Shown here: positions 1 to 7,729 of the stretch, piece by piece
Layout: each line of letters opens with the position of its first letter
Numbering within the stretch: the first letter of the stretch is position 1
DNA from: JAZFYD01 sp036443405
Lineage (GTDB): Bacteria > Planctomycetota > PLA2
Direction: 5' to 3'
Length of the DNA stretch: 19,358 nucleotides
NCBI GenBank assembly: GCA_036443405.1
Contig: JAZFYD010000245.1
Span: forward strand, 1 to 19,358
The notes under the pieces: generated by a model
The model's input: the letters and a program-made list of their open reading frames with translations, nothing else
Told to the model about the DNA's origin: nothing
Databases searched by the model: none
Made by a program: the position numbers and the translations under genes

Positions 1-50
1 CCAACGGCGTAAGCCGTTGGGCCAACAACTCTGCGGCGTAAGCCGTTGGG
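1..50. repeat. Composite intergenic palindromic repeat, copy 1
   Basis: Positions 1-20 form a perfect palindrome: arms CCAACGGC and GCCGTTGG around loop GTAA. About 10 bases later, 31-49 repeat the right-hand portion (GCGGCGTAAGCCGTTGG), but the left arm is broken. The same arrangement of a full palindrome, a GGCCA-containing linker and a half-palindrome recurs at 14716-14767. The copy touches the window edge and may extend further left. It lies outside any supported gene. Confidence 0.8.
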
Positions 51-61
51 CAGGAAATACC

Positions 62-89
62 TTTTCCAACGGCTTCCGCCGTTGGAAAA
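62..89. terminator. Symmetrical palindrome of the repeat family, likely bidirectional terminator
   Basis: A 12-bp stem, TTTTCCAACGGC (62-73) with GCCGTTGGAAAA (78-89), encloses the loop TTCC. The core is that of the dispersed palindromes, extended by A/T tracts, so on either strand the hairpin is followed by a run of T. It lies downstream of the minus-strand glycosyltransferase operon and of the GC-rich hairpin at 93-123. It would act as a second terminator for that operon, or for a gene entering from the left. Confidence 0.6.
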
Positions 90-123
90 AGAGCGGGACC
101 GCTTCTCTCGGAAGCGGTCCCGC
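86..123 (-). terminator. Rho-independent terminator of the glycosyltransferase operon
   Basis: A perfect 13-bp GC-rich stem, GCGGGACCGCTTC (93-105) with GAAGCGGTCCCGC (111-123), has a 5-base loop. Read on the minus strand it is followed at once by TCTTTTT (86-92), the classic intrinsic-terminator layout. It lies about 325 bases past the stop codon of the last glycosyltransferase gene at 447, with no other minus-strand gene between. The long 3' untranslated stretch (124-446) shows no coding or RNA gene that I can support. Confidence 0.8.
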
Positions 124-446
124 GTTAGGTCGAGCTGTCGTGAACCTGAGTGGCCAGTTGCAGTTTCGTGGGAGTGCCAATTTGGTGTTGGCGGGTACGT
201 CGGGTCCCATTCGCCGGTTGGTGTGGCGTCGAAACCTACTGGGAGTGGTTGGTTGTTGGGTCGGTCCTCGCAGCTCGTTTGGTCGTGTACGAAAGACTGG
301 GAGGCATGTGGTGCGGCCTCGTCAGACTCATACGCATATACGCAACTCGGACCGGAGTTGCTGTACGAACGGACGCAAAAAACTGCTCTTTGACGGAAAC
401 TCGATCCGGCTGCACGCCCGGGTGCACCAGCCGACAATTTTGTCGC
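124..446. other. Gene-free stretch between operon end and terminator
   Basis: This 323-base stretch lies between the stop of the last glycosyltransferase gene and the terminator at 86-123. Open frames crossing it are overlapping shadows with no recognisable protein features. Apart from a small imperfect hairpin near 343-360, I see no RNA gene, promoter or repeat in it. It may simply be a long 3' untranslated region or decayed sequence. Confidence 0.5.
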
Positions 447-1370
447 TCACTGTGCGACGGGATCGAGGCAGCCGAGAAGCACCTCGGCGAAACGGTCGAC
501 ACACGCCGGCAGCGTGAACTGCGCCGCGTGTTTGCGAGCGCGCGCCCCCCACTCGTCCCGGTCCACGCCAAGGGCATGATCGATCGCGGCGGCGAGCGCC
601 GATGCGTCCTCCGGTTCGACGAGCAGCGCCGTTTCGTCTTCCACGACGATCTCCGGCACACCGCCGACACGCGTCGCCACGACGGGAACGCCGGCGGCTT
701 GCGCCTCCAACACCACGAGCGGACACGCCTCGGGAATGCGCGAAGCGAGAATCACCACGTCGCACGCCTGCATCAGCGCGGCGACGTCGTGGCGCAGACC
801 GAGAAAACGAACATCGTCCCGTTTGGCGAACGGCCATTCGCCCGGGCCGGCTACGACCAGCGTCGCGGGTTTTGTGAGACGCGACAGCGCGTCGAGCACG
901 ACATCGTGACCCTTCTCCGGCTGCACGCGCCCCAGGACCAGGATCTTCGGCCCGGGCGGTAAGTCCGTCGCGGGCGCGGCGTCCATGCTCGGCACGCCGT
1001 TTCTAATCACGTGAACATGATCGCCCGCCGGCGATCCCGCGCGGCACACACTCACAACCGCGCGCGCGCGTCGTGCCGCGATCCGCGTCGCCCACGTGAG
1101 CGGCACGTCGTGTTTGTGCCACAGATACGGCGTGCGTTGCGTGCTCGCGGCGATGGCCGTGCGCGGCGAGTTCGCGTAGACGAGGTCGTAACCCGCCATC
1201 GCACGGCGCAGCCCGCCGTACGTCGTGGGGATCGGCCCGCCCTCGAGGCGCTCGCACCCGACCAGACTGTCGATGTCGAAGCCGCGGTCGCGCAGGAGCG
1301 GGAGCATGCGCTCCGCCATCACCTGGCGACCGCCGTAAGCCGTCGCGTGATCGAGAAACAGGATCCTCAC
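447..1370 (-). CDS. GT4-family glycosyltransferase, last gene of the operon
   Basis: This 307-residue protein has the two-Rossmann GT-B layout of GT4 retaining glycosyltransferases. The N-terminal half starts RILFLDHATAYGGRQ, with the glycine-rich acceptor-side loop near residues 12-15. The C-terminal donor domain begins around ILVLGRVQPEKGHD (143-155) and has the E-x7-E motif at E214 and E222 (EACPLVVLEA). It probably transfers a sugar from an activated nucleotide donor at the cytoplasmic face of the membrane; donor and acceptor cannot be read from sequence. The start is GTG at 1370, and GTGA overlaps the TGA of the upstream gene by 4 bases, implying translational coupling. It is somewhat short for the family (commonly 350-400). 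It is the final gene before the terminator at 86-123. Confidence 0.87.
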   Translation of the reverse strand: MRILFLDHATAYGGRQVMAERMLPLLRDRGFDIDSLVGCERLEGGPIPTTYGGLRRAMAGYDLVYANSPRTAIAASTQRTPYLWHKHDVPLTWATRIAARRARAVVSVCRAGSPAGDHVHVIRNGVPSMDAAPATDLPPGPKILVLGRVQPEKGHDVVLDALSRLTKPATLVVAGPGEWPFAKRDDVRFLGLRHDVAALMQACDVVILASRIPEACPLVVLEAQAAGVPVVATRVGGVPEIVVEDETALLVEPEDASALAAAIDHALGVDRDEWGARARKHAAQFTLPACVDRFAEVLLGCLDPVAQ

Positions 1371-3337
1371 GGTTTGCTCAGGATCTCATCCCGCTCCCGC
1401 GCGCTCGCGCGATACCCGCGGCGCTCCGCCTCGAACAGATGACCCGTGGCGCGTCTGGTGCCCGCGTAACGACGCGCCAAGAAAAGATGCGGGCTCGCGT
1501 CGTGAGGGCGGGCCTGCATCGCGGCGCGCACGTGCTTGTCACCGTCCTCCTCGTTTCCGGCGTCATAGGCCAGACGTGCGAGTCCCAGGTGCGCTCCGAC
1601 GGGGTCGTTCCCGACGCGCAGGAGAAACTCGTAGCACCGGTGCGCTTCGTCGAGATCGCCCGCCTCGGCCGCCATCCGCGCGAGCGGGTAGCGCGTGAGT
1701 TCGTACGCCCGCGGCGACTCGCTGGCGATTTCCGCCATCGCGGCGCGTGCGGCAGCGTGTTTGCCCTGCTGCCACCAGATTTCCGCACGAAACCAACGCG
1801 ACCGTTCCGAGCTGGGCATGATCTCCAGCGAGCGAGCGATCCAGGACTCCGCGGTTTCCAGCATCCCCGGGTTCTCTTCCTTTGTCCCGAGACGGAGGTG
1901 CAGGGTGCCGAGGTTGAACGTCGCCTGCCACGATGCGGGGTCGAGTTCGACCGCACGCTTGTACGCATCGATCGCCCTTTCATCCTCGCCGCGCACGCCA
2001 AGCTCCACGCCGAGGCTGTTCCACGCGCCGGCGCTCTTTGGGCTGACGGCCACCGCCGAACCCCAGAGCCGGTACGAGTTGCGCCAGTCCGTATTGCGAG
2101 ACAGGGTGAGCCCGGCCAGCACGACCGCGCCGACCATCGCCGGCACACGCACGCGCTGCGGATCCACCGTGCGCAACCAGTCCGCGAGAATCAGCATCAC
2201 GCCGAGCCCGGGCAGGTAGAGCCTGTGCTCGTTCATCACGACATTGAGCGGGATCACGCTCGACGTCGGTGCGAGGCAGAAGAAGAACCACACCAGGCCG
2301 AGACTCGTCAGCGGCCGCGTGCGGCGCCAGCGCCACGCGAAATACAAAAGCGCGAGAACCAGCGTCCCACCGAACCACACGCCCGGATCGAACAGCGTGT
2401 CGGAAATGCGCACGTAGCGGTCCGCGCAAAACCCGATCGGCAAGACGAACATGGACAGGTACGCCGGGATCACGCGCGCCTGGGTGTAGAGATTCCAGAG
2501 AATCGGCCGGCTGCCGCCGGTCGTGGCCGTGGCCGAAGCGGTCGCGGCGCGCTCGTGGGCGGCGAAGTCCATCACGGCGCTGCCCAGCAGGCCGCCGCGA
2601 ACAAAGTGCAGATAAAGAACGAGCACCAGGAAGCTCGGCACCACCGCCCAGTAGCCGCGCTTCTCCTGAAACGCCGCAAACAACAGGACAAACGGCAGCA
2701 CGACGGCGATCTCTTTGCTCAGGAGTGCGCACAGAAACAGCGCGAGGCTGCCGATCCAGAGCGGCAAACGCGCCGCGGCGCCACGCCGGTCTAGCGCCCA
2801 GCGGTGCAGCAGGAACGCCCAGATCACGAACGCGGTCGCGAGCAGCGACGATCGCGCGCTCGCGTAGTTGACCGTCTCCGTGAACACCGGATGCAAAGCG
2901 AAGAAAAGAGCGGCTACGAACCCCACTCCCGTTGCGAGTCCGAGAGAGTCGCGTTGGAGCTGCGAGATGAGGACTCGAATTGTCAGGAAGACGCCGACGG
3001 CGCAAATTGCGTGGAGCGCGAGAGCCGTCAAACGCCACGGGAGGGGGTCGTAGCCGCCCATGTGATAGTTCAGGGCGAAAGTCGCAAGCAGAATCGGCCG
3101 GTACATCTCGTGGCCCGGAAGGGCGCTGAACATGTCGGGCCGGGTGAAATAGTCATCGAGGTTGTCGAGCGAGCGCAGATACGGGTTCGCGACGATGTGG
3201 TGCGTGTCGTCGAAGTGAAAACCGTTGTCGAGGGAGTTCGCGTAAGCGCCGGCGGTGGCCGCCACGAGAGCGAGAATCGCGAACAGCGTCGGCATGCGCG
3301 CGATTTCTTCCCGGACCCAACGCCAGAGTGCAGTCAT
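1367..3337 (-). CDS. TMTC-like membrane O-glycosyltransferase (GT-C fold) with C-terminal TPRs
   Basis: This 656-residue protein has many membrane segments (first about 17-34) followed by tetratricopeptide repeats. It carries the landmarks of TMTC-type O-mannosyltransferase-like proteins: an FDD acidic motif after the first helix (42-44, in NGFHFDD), HPVFTETVN (149-157), SKE (207-209), NEHRLYLP (369-376), RNTDW (414-418), then a Trp/Ser-Pro segment leading into TPRs from about 438 (AWNSLGVELGVRGE, YKRAVELDPASWQATFNLG). Such enzymes use a polyprenyl-phosphate sugar to modify Ser/Thr of exported proteins; bacterial substrates are mostly unknown. The ATG at 3337 is chosen because ATGA overlaps the upstream stop (TGA at 3334-3336) and the preceding in-frame 86 codons are arginine-rich shadow of the upstream gene. 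The donor may come from the GT2 enzyme of the same operon. Confidence 0.85.
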   Translation of the reverse strand: MTALWRWVREEIARMPTLFAILALVAATAGAYANSLDNGFHFDDTHHIVANPYLRSLDNLDDYFTRPDMFSALPGHEMYRPILLATFALNYHMGGYDPLPWRLTALALHAICAVGVFLTIRVLISQLQRDSLGLATGVGFVAALFFALHPVFTETVNYASARSSLLATAFVIWAFLLHRWALDRRGAAARLPLWIGSLALFLCALLSKEIAVVLPFVLLFAAFQEKRGYWAVVPSFLVLVLYLHFVRGGLLGSAVMDFAAHERAATASATATTGGSRPILWNLYTQARVIPAYLSMFVLPIGFCADRYVRISDTLFDPGVWFGGTLVLALLYFAWRWRRTRPLTSLGLVWFFFCLAPTSSVIPLNVVMNEHRLYLPGLGVMLILADWLRTVDPQRVRVPAMVGAVVLAGLTLSRNTDWRNSYRLWGSAVAVSPKSAGAWNSLGVELGVRGEDERAIDAYKRAVELDPASWQATFNLGTLHLRLGTKEENPGMLETAESWIARSLEIMPSSERSRWFRAEIWWQQGKHAAARAAMAEIASESPRAYELTRYPLARMAAEAGDLDEAHRCYEFLLRVGNDPVGAHLGLARLAYDAGNEEDGDKHVRAAMQARPHDASPHLFLARRYAGTRRATGHLFEAERRGYRASARERDEILSKP

Positions 3338-4410
3338 GTCGTGGCCACCCTCTGCGTCTTCCGGGCGACCTCGGCGTACACGCGGGCATGCACCTCGGCG
3401 GACTTGTCCCACGTGAAACGTTGCGCGCGGGCACGGCCTTCCAATCCCATCGTTTTGGCGGCCTCGCGGTCCTCGAGCAAAGTGCGCATCGCCGCCGCGA
3501 GCGCAGCCTCGTCGCGCGGCGGAACGAGCAGCCCGGTGTCGCCGACGACCTCGGGCAAGCTGCCGGCGTCGGCGGCGATGACCGGGGCCCCGCACGCCAT
3601 CGCCTCGGCCGCGGTGAGGCCGAACCCCTCGTAGGAGGACGGCTGCACGAACGCGGCAGCGTGCGCATAGAGGCCCGGCAGGTCGCTATCGGGCACTTCG
3701 CCGAGGACGACGACCGGCGTCTCCTTGCAGGCCTCGTCGAACCCCTTCACCTTCCACCCCCGGCGGCCCGCGATCGCAATCGTGAACTCGAGGTCGGTTT
3801 CCTTGCGCAACCGCGCGACGGCGCGAACGAGGACGTCCAGGTTCTTGCGCGCCTGGATCGTGCCGACGGACAGGATGTAGGGTTTCGGCAACCGCTCCGG
3901 CGCGTCGAAACTCTCGCGCCGGTACTCCTGCGCGACGCCGTGGTGCGCCACGACGATGCGCTGATCGTCCACACCCAACGTGTCCGCCACGTCGCGACGC
4001 GCATGCTCCGACACGCAGATGATCTTCTCCGCCCGTTTCGCGCCCAGCAGTGTGTGCACCTTGATGTAGGAGCGCGCGGCCGGCGTGAAGGTCTCCGGGA
4101 AGTGCACATAGGCGAGGTCGTGAATGGTCACGACGCCCGGACACGGCAGGTAGATCGGAAACGCGTTCTTGGTGTTGTGGTAGAGGTCGGGCTTGAGCTT
4201 GCTGAGGATGCGCGGAACCGTGACGTGGTCGGACCAGGGTTTCGGCCGCGGCAGCGGGATCGCCTGCATGCCGGGGAACGCATCGGGCTGATCAGTCAGC
4301 ACGATCGTCTCGATGTCGGTTCGGCGCGCCAACGCGCGAGCCAACGCGACGCCGTATGTGCGCGGTCCGCCCTGGGGCCCGGCGATGACGTGAAGCGCGA
4401 CGCGAATCAT
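3334..4410 (-). CDS. GT4-family glycosyltransferase
   Basis: This 358-residue GT-B protein is typical of GT4 mannosyl- or glucosyltransferase-like enzymes. The N-terminal domain starts MIRVALHVIAGPQGGPRTYG, with the glycine-rich loop at 11-15. A conserved VTIHDLAYVHFPE segment lies at about 94-106 and ICVSEHARRDV at 131-141. The donor domain opens with YILSVGTIQARKNLD (178-192). The E-x7-E motif is E261 and E269 within SYEGFGLTAAEAMACG. The start ATG at 4410 overlaps the upstream TGA as ATGA; the gene overlaps the next one the same way at 3334-3337. Its layout closely resembles that of the gene at 4407-5480, so the two may be paralogues acting on consecutive sugars. Substrates are unknown. 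Confidence 0.9.
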   Translation of the reverse strand: MIRVALHVIAGPQGGPRTYGVALARALARRTDIETIVLTDQPDAFPGMQAIPLPRPKPWSDHVTVPRILSKLKPDLYHNTKNAFPIYLPCPGVVTIHDLAYVHFPETFTPAARSYIKVHTLLGAKRAEKIICVSEHARRDVADTLGVDDQRIVVAHHGVAQEYRRESFDAPERLPKPYILSVGTIQARKNLDVLVRAVARLRKETDLEFTIAIAGRRGWKVKGFDEACKETPVVVLGEVPDSDLPGLYAHAAAFVQPSSYEGFGLTAAEAMACGAPVIAADAGSLPEVVGDTGLLVPPRDEAALAAAMRTLLEDREAAKTMGLEGRARAQRFTWDKSAEVHARVYAEVARKTQRVATT

Positions 4411-5480
4411 CGTGTCGCCTCCCTGAAGATGGACAGGAGGTCCTTCGCCGAGTTGTCCCAGCTGAAACCGCGCGCGCGCTCCAGGCCGGCTTGGCCGAGA
4501 CGCTCGCGCTTTGAGTCATCGACCGCGAGCGCTTCCATCGCCTTGGCAATGGAGGTGGCGTCGCGCGGATCGAAGTAGTGCGCGGCGTCATGGGCGATCT
4601 CACGGAACACCTTGATGTCGGCGCACGCGACCGCGGTCCCGCACGCCATCGCTTCCAAGAGCGGCAAACCGAACCCCTCGTAAAGGGACGGCTGCACGAC
4701 CATGGACGCGCGGCGGTAGAGCGAGGCCAACTCCTCATCGCCAACCCACCCCACCACGTCGACGGCCGGCGGCTTGACATCGGGGGTCTGCCCCGGGCCC
4801 ACCATCACCAACCGGTACGGACGGAGTCGCGCGCGGAAGATCGGGAACGCCTCGAGCAGCGTCGACGTGTTCTTCCGCGGGTCCTGGTTGCCGACCACGG
4901 CGACGAACGGACTCTGGTCACCGGACGTCTCGCCCGGTTTGAAGACGTCCAGATCGACTCCGTTGTAGACCACGCGGACCTTGTCCTTTTCCGTCTTGGG
5001 ATACAGCTCCATCAGGTCGTCGGCGGTCGATTGCGAAACGCACACGATCGAGTGCGCGCGTTTGAGCGCCGCCGGCAGACGGGTGTTCATGTACGTGCGG
5101 AACATCGTGCTCTTCGACTTCGGGAAGAACCGCCACGCGAGGTCGTGGACGCAGATGACCTCGGCGTCCGCGCCCGGAAACGCCGGGAGCAGGAAACTCG
5201 GGGCGTAGTAGAGGTCGATGCGCGCGCCCCTCAGGCGACGGGGCATCTGGAACTCCTCGAACAGCACGCTCTTGACGGCTTGCTTCAGGGACACGTCCGT
5301 GCGGATGAGTTCGAGGTTGTCCGCTTCGAGGCCGACGTCGGCCGGCGCGTCCTTGGGGAGGAACAGGAAGAACTCGTCGTGCATGTTCTGGCGCAACACC
5401 GCGCGCAGGCTGCTCAGTGTCATGCGGCCAATGCCGGTCATGCTCTCCGAGCAGGCGAGCCCGTTGATCGCGATCCTCAT
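4407..5480 (-). CDS. GT4-family glycosyltransferase
   Basis: This 357-residue GT-B enzyme begins MRIAINGLACSESMTGIGRM, with a TGIGR acceptor-side loop at 15-19. It has VICVHDLAWRFFP at 108-120, SIVCVSQSTADDL at 144-156, a donor-domain start VAVVGNQDPRKNTSTLLEAF (193-212), and E-x7-E at E268 and E276 in LYEGFGLPLLEAMACG. The ATG at 5480 was chosen over upstream in-frame codons because it forms an ATGA overlap with the upstream stop and because the earlier residues are arginine-rich shadow sequence. It is related in layout to the next gene of the operon. The product is probably a cytoplasmic or membrane-associated sugar transferase building a glycan; donor and acceptor are not identifiable. Confidence 0.9.
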   Translation of the reverse strand: MRIAINGLACSESMTGIGRMTLSSLRAVLRQNMHDEFFLFLPKDAPADVGLEADNLELIRTDVSLKQAVKSVLFEEFQMPRRLRGARIDLYYAPSFLLPAFPGADAEVICVHDLAWRFFPKSKSTMFRTYMNTRLPAALKRAHSIVCVSQSTADDLMELYPKTEKDKVRVVYNGVDLDVFKPGETSGDQSPFVAVVGNQDPRKNTSTLLEAFPIFRARLRPYRLVMVGPGQTPDVKPPAVDVVGWVGDEELASLYRRASMVVQPSLYEGFGLPLLEAMACGTAVACADIKVFREIAHDAAHYFDPRDATSIAKAMEALAVDDSKRERLGQAGLERARGFSWDNSAKDLLSIFREATR

Positions 5481-6640
5481 CGCCGCACAAGCTCCTTCAA
5501 AGACGCGCGATAGCGCATGCCGATCGCGTGGGCGCCGAATCGTTCCCGGGCAAGCCGACGGGCGCCGGACCGCAGCGTCTCGCGAAGCAGCGGTTCGTCG
5601 CGCAACCGCCGCAGGGCCGCGACGAGGGAACCGGGATCCTCCGCGTCCACGAGCAGCGCGTCCTCGCCGTCGGTCATGAGCTCGCACGCCGCCGGTGTCC
5701 GCGCGGTCACCACGGGGAGGCCCGCGGCGAGACCGTCGTAGACCTTGCACGGAATGACACGCGCGGTTTTCGGCCCGGTGCCGAAGACACCGAGTACGGC
5801 ATCCGCGTCGGCCAGCTTCTTGTTGAGTTCGGCGCGCTGCACGAAGCGGCGCTCGAGCACGACGTTTCGCATGCGGCGTTCGCGCACCTCCTCCTCCGCG
5901 CGCGGGCCGTCGGGGCCATCCCCCACGATGCGGAAGATCAGGTCGGGGGCGAGCTCGGCGGCGGCGAGGATGTAAGGCACGCCTTGCAGCGGCACGAACG
6001 AACCGACAAAGATCGCCTCGAACGCGCGCGGCTCCCCGGTCGGCGTCCATCGCGGCTCGCCGGGCGCCGCGGGCACGGATGCCTCGACCGGCTCGCGCAC
6101 AAGCGACCCAACGGGCAGCGAGGCGAGCTTCTCCCGCGGGACGTCAAACGTCTGATGCAGGTAGTCGGCGCCGGCGTCCGTGTCGGTCAGGACCAGGTCC
6201 GCGACACGCAGCGAGGCGCGTTCGAACCGTTTGAGCGCGCGGGCCTTCCACGAGTTTTCGCGCAGGATCTTGCGGTCGCCTACGATGGTGTCGTACGGGC
6301 TCAGGAACGCGTCGAGCACGATCGGCCGGCGGCGAAACAGGCTCAACGCGCGCGCGAGAAAGATATCGAGGTGGCCGGTGTAGCCGACCACGACCGCGTC
6401 GCGCGGGCCGGCGGTGAAGAACCCGACGGAGAGGCGCCCCCAGGCGATCGCGGCGCGAAACGCGCTGCGAGTCGCACCGAAGACTCCGGCGACGGCCGCG
6501 ATCTTGTCCGCCGGCCCGCGAAACAGGGGCGCGCGACACTCTGTGACGTCGACCCCCACCGCGCGCAACGATTCGATCAGGACGGTGTTGCGCGGGTAGC
6601 CGGGTCCAATCGAGTAGGTGCCGAAATAGAGCACCTTCAC
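5477..6640 (-). CDS. GT4-like glycosyltransferase with a variant donor-site motif
   Basis: The protein is 387 residues if started at the GTG of 6640, which overlaps the upstream TGA as GTGA; the longer open frame to 6979 runs inside the GT2 gene and looks like shadow sequence. It begins VKVLYFGTYSIGPGYPRN, and the second domain opens AIFVGSFVPLQGVPYIL (209-225), typical of GT4 enzymes. Unlike its neighbours it lacks the usual E-x7-E. The equivalent stretch is KTARVIPCKVYDGLAAGLPV (291-310), resembling the IPxKxxExxAxGxPV variant seen in part of the family, with Asp302 in place of the second Glu. It is likely a glycosyltransferase of the same pathway. Specificity is unknown. Confidence 0.82.
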   Translation of the reverse strand: MKVLYFGTYSIGPGYPRNTVLIESLRAVGVDVTECRAPLFRGPADKIAAVAGVFGATRSAFRAAIAWGRLSVGFFTAGPRDAVVVGYTGHLDIFLARALSLFRRRPIVLDAFLSPYDTIVGDRKILRENSWKARALKRFERASLRVADLVLTDTDAGADYLHQTFDVPREKLASLPVGSLVREPVEASVPAAPGEPRWTPTGEPRAFEAIFVGSFVPLQGVPYILAAAELAPDLIFRIVGDGPDGPRAEEEVRERRMRNVVLERRFVQRAELNKKLADADAVLGVFGTGPKTARVIPCKVYDGLAAGLPVVTARTPAACELMTDGEDALLVDAEDPGSLVAALRRLRDEPLLRETLRSGARRLARERFGAHAIGMRYRASLKELVRR

Positions 6641-7524
6641 GAACGCACCTGAGTTTCGCTGCGGTCGAATCGAAGCTGCGCAATCTGCTCGGAGATGAGC
6701 GCCAGCGCGAACAGGATGACCGCTTGCACGATGAGCAGCATCGACATGTTCGTGAACCGATGCGCGGTCGCGTAGGTGTAGCCGTAGTATCCGAGTCCGA
6801 GCACGAAGCTCATCACGGACAGCGGCAGGAATATCCGCAGCGGGCTGAAGAACGTCGCGATCTTCAAGATGATCAACAGGAAGCGCGTGCCGTCTTTGAT
6901 GAGCTTGATCTTGCTCTTGCCCTCGCGCTTCTTGACGTCGATCGGCACGAAGGAGACCGGGAGGCCCGTCTTGAAACACGCGAGCGTCAGCGTCGTCGGA
7001 TAGCTGAACGCGTTGGGCAGGAGATACAGGAAGCGGCGTGCGACGTCGGCGCGGATCGCGCGGAACCCCGAGGTGAGGTCCGGGATCTTGCGGCCGGTTA
7101 CGTACGTCGCAAGTCTGTTGTAGAGCGCGTTCGCGAGCGCGCGGTGCAGGCCGGCTTGGCTGCCCTTGCGGCGCGCGCCGACGACCATCGCGTGTTCGTC
7201 GATGTGCTCGAGAAGGCGCGGGACGTCGGCGGGCACGTGCTGACCGTCGGAGTCCATCAGCAAGACGACGTCACCGCCGGCCGCGCGGATACCGGACTTG
7301 ACGGCGGCGCCGTTTCCGATGTTGTAGGGATGGCGCACGACGCGCGCGCCGGCTGCTCTCGCCGCGTCGCCCGTTCCGTCGGTGGAACCGTCGTCGATGA
7401 CGATGAACTCGTAGATCTCGCGGCCTTCGCGCTCCTTCGCGAGTTCTGACAAACCCGCGAGGACTTTCACGATGGGTCCCACCTCATTTAGGGCGGGCAA
7501 TAGGATGCTGACTTTCCTGACCAT
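6637..7524 (-). CDS. GT2 polyprenyl-phosphate sugar synthase (DPM1/GtrB-like)
   Basis: This 295-residue GT2 protein has the catalytic order of dolichol-phosphate-mannose synthase-like enzymes: VSILLPALNEVGPIVKV at the N-terminus, VIDDGSTDGT (42-51), LMDSDGQHVPAD (89-100, metal-binding Asp cluster), and DLTSGFRAIR (149-158). Two C-terminal membrane helices follow (about 228-250 and 260-282). Relatives transfer a hexose from a nucleotide sugar to polyprenyl phosphate, making the donor for periplasmic-facing GT-C enzymes. It is the first gene of the six-gene operon and could supply the TMTC-like protein at 1367-3337. The ATG at 7524 follows a 205-base gap after the upstream pilin gene; I see no clear Shine-Dalgarno or convincing promoter there. 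GT2 membership is firm, the exact sugar is not. Confidence 0.88.
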   Translation of the reverse strand: MVRKVSILLPALNEVGPIVKVLAGLSELAKEREGREIYEFIVIDDGSTDGTGDAARAAGARVVRHPYNIGNGAAVKSGIRAAGGDVVLLMDSDGQHVPADVPRLLEHIDEHAMVVGARRKGSQAGLHRALANALYNRLATYVTGRKIPDLTSGFRAIRADVARRFLYLLPNAFSYPTTLTLACFKTGLPVSFVPIDVKKREGKSKIKLIKDGTRFLLIILKIATFFSPLRIFLPLSVMSFVLGLGYYGYTYATAHRFTNMSMLLIVQAVILFALALISEQIAQLRFDRSETQVRS

Positions 7525-7729
7525 TTCATGGAGAAAGCCCCGCGCCGCTCCAACGGCTCAAGGCTCCTCGCGCTCCGGGCCCCCTATCGACGCTTGGACG
7601 TGAAAAGGTTTAGTTTTCTCGACAGATGCCCTGCGCGGGCCGCTTGAAGTCATCCCCCCACAACGACTTTCAGCACCCGAGGCCGGTTCCTGGCACCGCG
7701 CGGCGGGCATCACTCGTTTCGGGGTAGTC

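Noticed and set aside
1439..2794. Long plus-strand open frame (451 codons) opposite the TMTC-like gene
   Set aside because: It is the antisense shadow of a gene with many matching family motifs and has no protein features of its own.
3338..3595. In-frame 86-codon upstream extension of the TMTC-like gene
   Set aside because: It lies inside the upstream glycosyltransferase gene, is extremely arginine- and glycine-rich as shadow frames here are, and the ATGA overlap at 3334-3337 gives a better start.
5481..6050. 190-codon upstream extension of the GT4 gene at 4407-5480
   Set aside because: The extra residues are low-complexity arginine-rich sequence overlapping the upstream gene; the GT-B fold starts exactly at the ATG of 5480.
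6641..6979. Upstream extension of the GT4-like gene at 5477-6640
   Set aside because: It overlaps the well-supported GT2 gene, has no domain signal, and the GTGA junction marks the start.
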